A stretch of DNA of 64,000 nucleotides. Origin: Malurus cyaneus samueli (Eukaryota > Chordata > Aves > Passeriformes > Maluridae). Where the stretch lies: positions 58,420,193 through 58,484,192 of the forward strand of contig CM019236.1 of NCBI GenBank assembly GCA_009741485.1, written 5' to 3'. The position numbers and the translations under genes were made by a program. Positions 59,996 to 64,000 of the stretch are shown piece by piece (within the stretch, counting starts at the first letter, position 1; each line of letters opens with the position of its first letter). The notes under the pieces are model-generated. The model was not told the DNA's origin. It saw only the letters and a program-made list of their open reading frames with translations, and did no database searches.

Positions 59996-62900
59996 ATGGT
60001 GGTGACTAATCTGGAATCTCTTCCATATCTTCCTTTTTAATCACACACTGGAATGAAGCAAAGATACAAAGTACTGCCAGTTAGAATACAAGTAATAACC
60101 TGATTATAATAAACATGAAGTAATAACTACACAACAATTTGGAGAAAAAAGATTGAAAGCTTTTCCCAGTGAAATATATTTTACTACATGCATGTTTGAT
60201 CTCTGTGAAACAATAACATTTGGAGGAATTTTAGTGGACAAATTGGATGGTCATATTTCAAGGCACTTTCTTGCTTCTTTATTACACTTGCAACACTATT
60301 CAAAAGCCAGGAATAGCTTGTATAATGTCATATTGTTTTTAATTGTTAGTCCTCGACACTTGCTGAAAGGAGTGGAATGCCATATAGATACCTCACATTA
60401 TGTTCAAATTTGCATTGCAATCATGTTTCATAGGCATGAAAGAAGCTTAGTTCATTTTTTAGATTATTTATTATTCAGTTTTCTATACAACTCCTGGTAT
60501 TTAGAGTCCATAGTTGATTATTAAAATATGTGCTGTAATCAAAGCCTATGGCCTATTCAAAGGAGAATTTAAGATCAAGTAATTAAAACATATTCTTCTC
60601 AGTTATTATAGAAATTACAGAAAGGGAAAGGCACACTAGTCCAGACTGGTGTCAGTATAAAATTAGTCCTAACAGAATATTTTCCAATATTTTGTGTGAT
60701 AAAATGTGTTAGTATTCTTAGAGATGGAGTTTTTCTCCACTGTTTCCCATGGGAGATTATTTCTTAACTAAATAGTATTTAATGTCTAGTTAGATTTTTT
60801 ATTCTCTTAGATTTTTTTATTCTGTTAAATTTTCAAAACACATATTTGCACATCCTTATTGATTTATTTAGCAGAATATGGCACAGTAGCATTTCAACAT
60901 GCATTTTAAGAAAAAAAAAAAAAGAACCGTAGTCTGTCTTCTAGGATTGAAAACAACATGTGAATTACTTAGCTGCACTGAAGAGTCTCTGCGCTGCCTC
61001 TGTTCATACTCAAAAAAATACTAAGTAAAAGTAAGGAAAAGGTAACAACTTTTTAAAGTTGTTTCTGTGTTTACCTTTATCATCTCCAAAACTTCATTCT
61101 TGTTTTTAACTAGTAAAGTGATTGCAGAATTTTTGTCTTAGCTTGTGGTAAAGTTATCTGATTTTTAATAAATAAAGGGAGCAAAGATTATATCAGCTTG
61201 GATAAATCCAAAATATTCAATTGATATCCCTAGTATTCTTTTTCAGATATTATTTTTATTTCTAGTTTAAAAAGTCTAATTATGAGAATATGATGTGTGG
61301 GGGTGACAATAAAATACAAGGTAAAGAGGCAGCATTAAACATGTTTTCTCAGTTTTGGGCTTGGGCTTTTTTTTTTTTTGACTAAATAACTGTTACTGCT
61401 CATATTTTCAACAGATGATCCATATTTTTTAGAGGAACCTTAGCAAGGGTGACAGCAGAAGAAGTAGGAGACTTTCTTTTATTCAGCAAGATCTCTCATT
61501 TTCCCTTTGAGAGAGTATAATAGATAACAAACACAAACATTGCAAATTACAACCACACTTCTCCTCAACAGGAGAATATAGAATCTGTAAGATCCACCAT
61601 AAAATAAAAATAATTTCCATATTTAAAGTTTTAAGTATTTTAAGTTAGTCTTTGCAGGTCTTTTCCAGCTGTCAGGTTGTTTGTAAAATGAGTCTCTGCT
61701 GAACTATTACAGTTAAGCTTATGAGCTTCTCTGACAATGTGGAGACATTTGAGGATTTTGCCATTTAAATCTTACCCTTAAACTACTATAAGTTCTACAT
61801 TGACTTACACTGTTCCTGGGCTTGTTTACTGCTCAGAACTACAAAGAACATATAGTGCAAATACTGAAACTAGTGTTTTCCTCATATTTTCCCTACTTTG
61901 GCATGAAAATAGTCACTGAATATTAAATGTAAAGTAAAAGAAGCACAAATATGGGAAACCTTTTTTATGTGTGGTGCTCTTTCTTCTGAGGAAGGCATGT
62001 GTATAATCTAATTTCTATGGATTTGTACTATTTATCATTGAAAATAATAACTATATGTTCACTAATAAGCTTTGTTCAACACAGGAAAGTATGTTCAACT
62101 ATCCTCTTCTGCTCTTGGGGATAGCGGTCAAGATGGATGCTACAACGACCTTTCACATCTATCAGTCCCAAGCTGAAAATGTCTCCACAGCACATTTTTG
62201 TTGGGGATTGAGAGCCTGAAACATCTTTCATCAGTAAGCTGACTGAACACCGATGGGCTCCTATTGTAAAGAAGCAATCCAGGCAAAAAGAAAATATTTA
62301 AAAATTTTAAAAAGTAACTCAGAAATCAAAATGGTTTGAAGGCATAATCCTAGTTCTGCCAGCCAGTGTACTGTATTGAGTTTCTTAATTTCACAATCTG
62401 TAACACCCTTATTATCAAATACATAAACTCAATACACCCAAAAAATTATCATAATACACTTTACCAAGAATAGCTATATGAAACCAGGACACCTACTGTC
62501 TCTTTTGTAGGCTAATTTCCCTTTCTTATACCATGCATGTGTCTCGTTCTGTATAGATTATTGGGCAGTCTGCCCTTTCATTGTGGAATCCATAAATGTG
62601 GCACTTACTGGAGCTGAAAAAGAATGCCTGCAATAACATAATTTAACTAAAGAGCAGCAGTGTACACAAAACATTGCAGGTAAACACTGCAATAATTCCA
62701 CATTCTTTGCTCCTGGATAACACATCAGGATGAACATGTAGTTAGCTAAGCCAAAGCATGGTCTGAAGTCTGAAGGATAAATGTAAACAGAGAAAATACC
62801 AAAGTATTTTAAAACACACCACTTTCAGTGAGATAGAATCACCTTTGGGTGCTCTAGATACAGCAAGATGGGATGGCATTTTGGTGGAATATGAAGTAAG

Positions 62901-63008
62901 ATCAGATTGTGTCCAGGTGAAGTGGTAACAAGCAAACAAGAGGAAAGACTAAAAGACATGTGGCAGCACCTTCAGGTAAAAAACTTCAAACAGGACAAAT
63001 CAAAAACT
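59996..63008. other. AT-rich unique sequence, no gene seen
   Basis: About 3 kb without recognisable gene or transposon. A 123-codon plus-strand open frame (60153-60524) has no domain and is taken as chance. A poly-A run lies at about 60910 and a T-run at about 61369. Confidence 0.55.
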
Positions 63009-63166
63009 GTTGGTGGAATTGGCCTTCATTGGCACAAAGCAAGTCCCTACCTAGTTGGAGTATCAGCTCAGTAGGTTTATCAAGCTCCTGCTTCCCCAAT
63101 AAACTTTTGTGGATAGGGTACCCTCTGTAAGTGGGTCCAGACCTTTAGTGGTGGACCTGCACAACA
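63009..63166 (+). mobile_element. Short LTR-like segment, tentative
   Basis: The segment begins TGTTGG and ends CAACA, giving 5-bp inverted termini. It carries AATAAA at 63100-63105 followed by a short U5-like stretch. No target-site duplication is seen and the length (158 bp) is short for an LTR. It overlaps the start of the following duplicated unit, so it may be the 5' end of a larger undescribed element. Confidence 0.3.
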
Positions 63167-63410
63167 CAGTCCTTGTTTCCCTCCACCACGTACTGGAGGG
63201 AAACGTGTCAACATTCACTTTTAGAAACTAAAAACACTAGGGCTCTAGAGAAGCAAATGTGAAAATATTCCACTATAATTTATAGAATAACTTCTTTCCG
63301 AGGTAGGTTGGTCCAGGGGTTAAGAACTAAATTAAATTAAACTGTGGAATATTCCCCTGGAGTCGTCTAAAGTAACATCTGCAAGATGCTTTTCTTTTCG
63401 TTCCCATTTT
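63159..63410 (+). repeat. Duplicated ~300-bp unit, copy A
   Basis: From 'gcacaaca' through a hairpin (63175-63204) and a 180-bp core (63219-63398), this copy matches copy B at 63436-63705 in the same orientation. The core differs only by a few short insertions or deletions and almost no substitutions. The first 60 bases are more diverged and shorter than in copy B. Confidence 0.9.
63175..63204. other. Perfect 11-bp stem-loop inside unit A
   Basis: 'gtttccctcca' pairs exactly with 'tggagggaaac' around an 8-base loop. It lies in the more diverged 5' part of the unit; copy B keeps only the right arm in altered form. Confidence 0.8.
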
Positions 63411-63705
63411 TAGTGTGTGCCGGACCACCTGCCGTGCACAACAAACGAGTCCCCCTTCGTGTTTTCCACCCACACACGAAAGTAAATTTACTGGAGCCAG
63501 GAAACGTGGTCGACACATTTCCAACAGTTTAGAAAACTAAAAACACTAGGGCTCTAGAGAAGCAAATGTGAAAATATTCCACTTAATTTATAGAATAACT
63601 TCTTTCCGAGGTAGGTGGTCCAGGGGTTAAGAACTAAATTAATTAAACTGTGGAATATTCCCCTGGAGTCGTCTAAAGTAACATCTGCAAGAGTGCTTTT
63701 CTTTT
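63411..63705 (+). repeat. Duplicated ~300-bp unit, copy B
   Basis: Second copy of the unit. Its 5' part (63411-63515) has about seven CpG sites, far more than the equivalent part of copy A or the neighbourhood. The core 63528-63705 matches 63219-63398. The unit runs into a pyrimidine tract and about 24 T. I recognise no family. Confidence 0.9.
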
Positions 63706-63749
63706 ATTTACTTTTCTCTTTTTTCTTTTTTTTTTTTTTTTTTTTTTTC
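63706..63749. repeat. Pyrimidine tract and poly-T run
   Basis: CTTTT-type sequence passes into about 24 consecutive T, directly after the second copy of the duplicated unit. It may be a reversed poly(A) tail or plain low complexity. Confidence 0.85.
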
Positions 63750-63973
63750 ATTCCTCCTAGCCCTAGAGCTGCCACATCTGCCAGTTGCCTCCTTTGACAG
63801 TTCGCCTCCTGAAAAATATTTTCAAGCATTTTGGATAATTTCCAGTTCATTCTTGCAGGAAATGAGGATTTGCTTCCTCACTTGGGATACCTGCTGCTAG
63901 GTTTATTCACTAATAAGCATGATAAATGTTTTAGCCTTTGATCAGTGTTAAATTAACAAGCAAGCTCCATAAG

Positions 63974-64000
63974 AAAAAAAAAATAAAAAAAAAAAAAAAA
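63974..64000. repeat. Poly-A run at the window edge
   Basis: Nearly pure A to the last base of the window. It may continue beyond the edge, so no interpretation is possible. Confidence 0.85.

Noticed and set aside
60153..60524. 123-codon open frame as a gene
   Set aside because: AT-rich hydrophobic translation with no recognisable motif and no transcript signals nearby.
1..64000. CRISPR array, operons, bacterial promoters or terminators
   Set aside because: Searched by eye. The tandem arrays are microsatellites without spacers, and the sequence is eukaryotic in every recognisable feature.

Overview
The window looks like vertebrate, and specifically avian, nuclear DNA: AT-rich, apparently gene-poor, with long stretches of unique sequence broken by retrotransposon remnants and simple repeats. 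Nothing prokaryotic is present. There are no operons, no rRNA genes, no intact tRNA genes and no CRISPR array, and no open frame longer than about 200 codons. The longest frame lies inside a dead CR1 LINE. The bird assignment rests on several CR1 LINE fragments (one with the ATTCTATG 3' tail), ERVL-type LTR fragments with a decayed pol remnant, and a 5'-truncated SINE with a tRNA-Ile-like head and a CR1-like tail. That SINE, and LTRs of this kind, are what I associate with songbirds. The songbird assignment is inference, since no database search was possible.

Layout. 1-12.7 kb: unique AT-rich DNA with A-rich tracts and a GGATG-type microsatellite at 3.4 kb. 12.7-22.4 kb: two CR1 3' ends on the minus strand and an unclassified GC-richer block at 19.6-20.2 kb. 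22.4-23.8 kb: an ERVL-type LTR, a 99-bp exact inverted copy of part of it 354 bp away, and a plus-strand CR1 3' end. 23.8-32.1 kb: unique DNA, a probable solo LTR (29.9-30.5 kb), and a heavily deleted ERVL provirus (31.1-32.1 kb) that keeps scraps of reverse transcriptase, RNase H and integrase. 32.1-44.2 kb: mostly unique, with two pairs of direct duplications (149 bp and 107 bp), a GC-rich island and three short coding-like islands. 44.2-45.3 kb: the largest CR1 piece, on the minus strand. 45.3-51.6 kb: unique. 51.6-59.0 kb: a CR1 endonuclease-region fragment, one LTR on each strand, and a CR1 3' third with a recognisable reverse transcriptase motif. 59.9 kb: the SINE. 63.0-63.8 kb: an LTR-like segment and a duplicated unit of about 300 bp, followed by poly-T.

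No protein-coding gene can be called with confidence. The window is best read as intergenic or deep-intronic. The best hints of host genes are a possible terminal exon pair at 37.08-37.42 kb, a coding-like island at 40.2-40.4 kb and a CpG-containing patch at 43.5 kb. All three are weak and would need conservation or RNA data.
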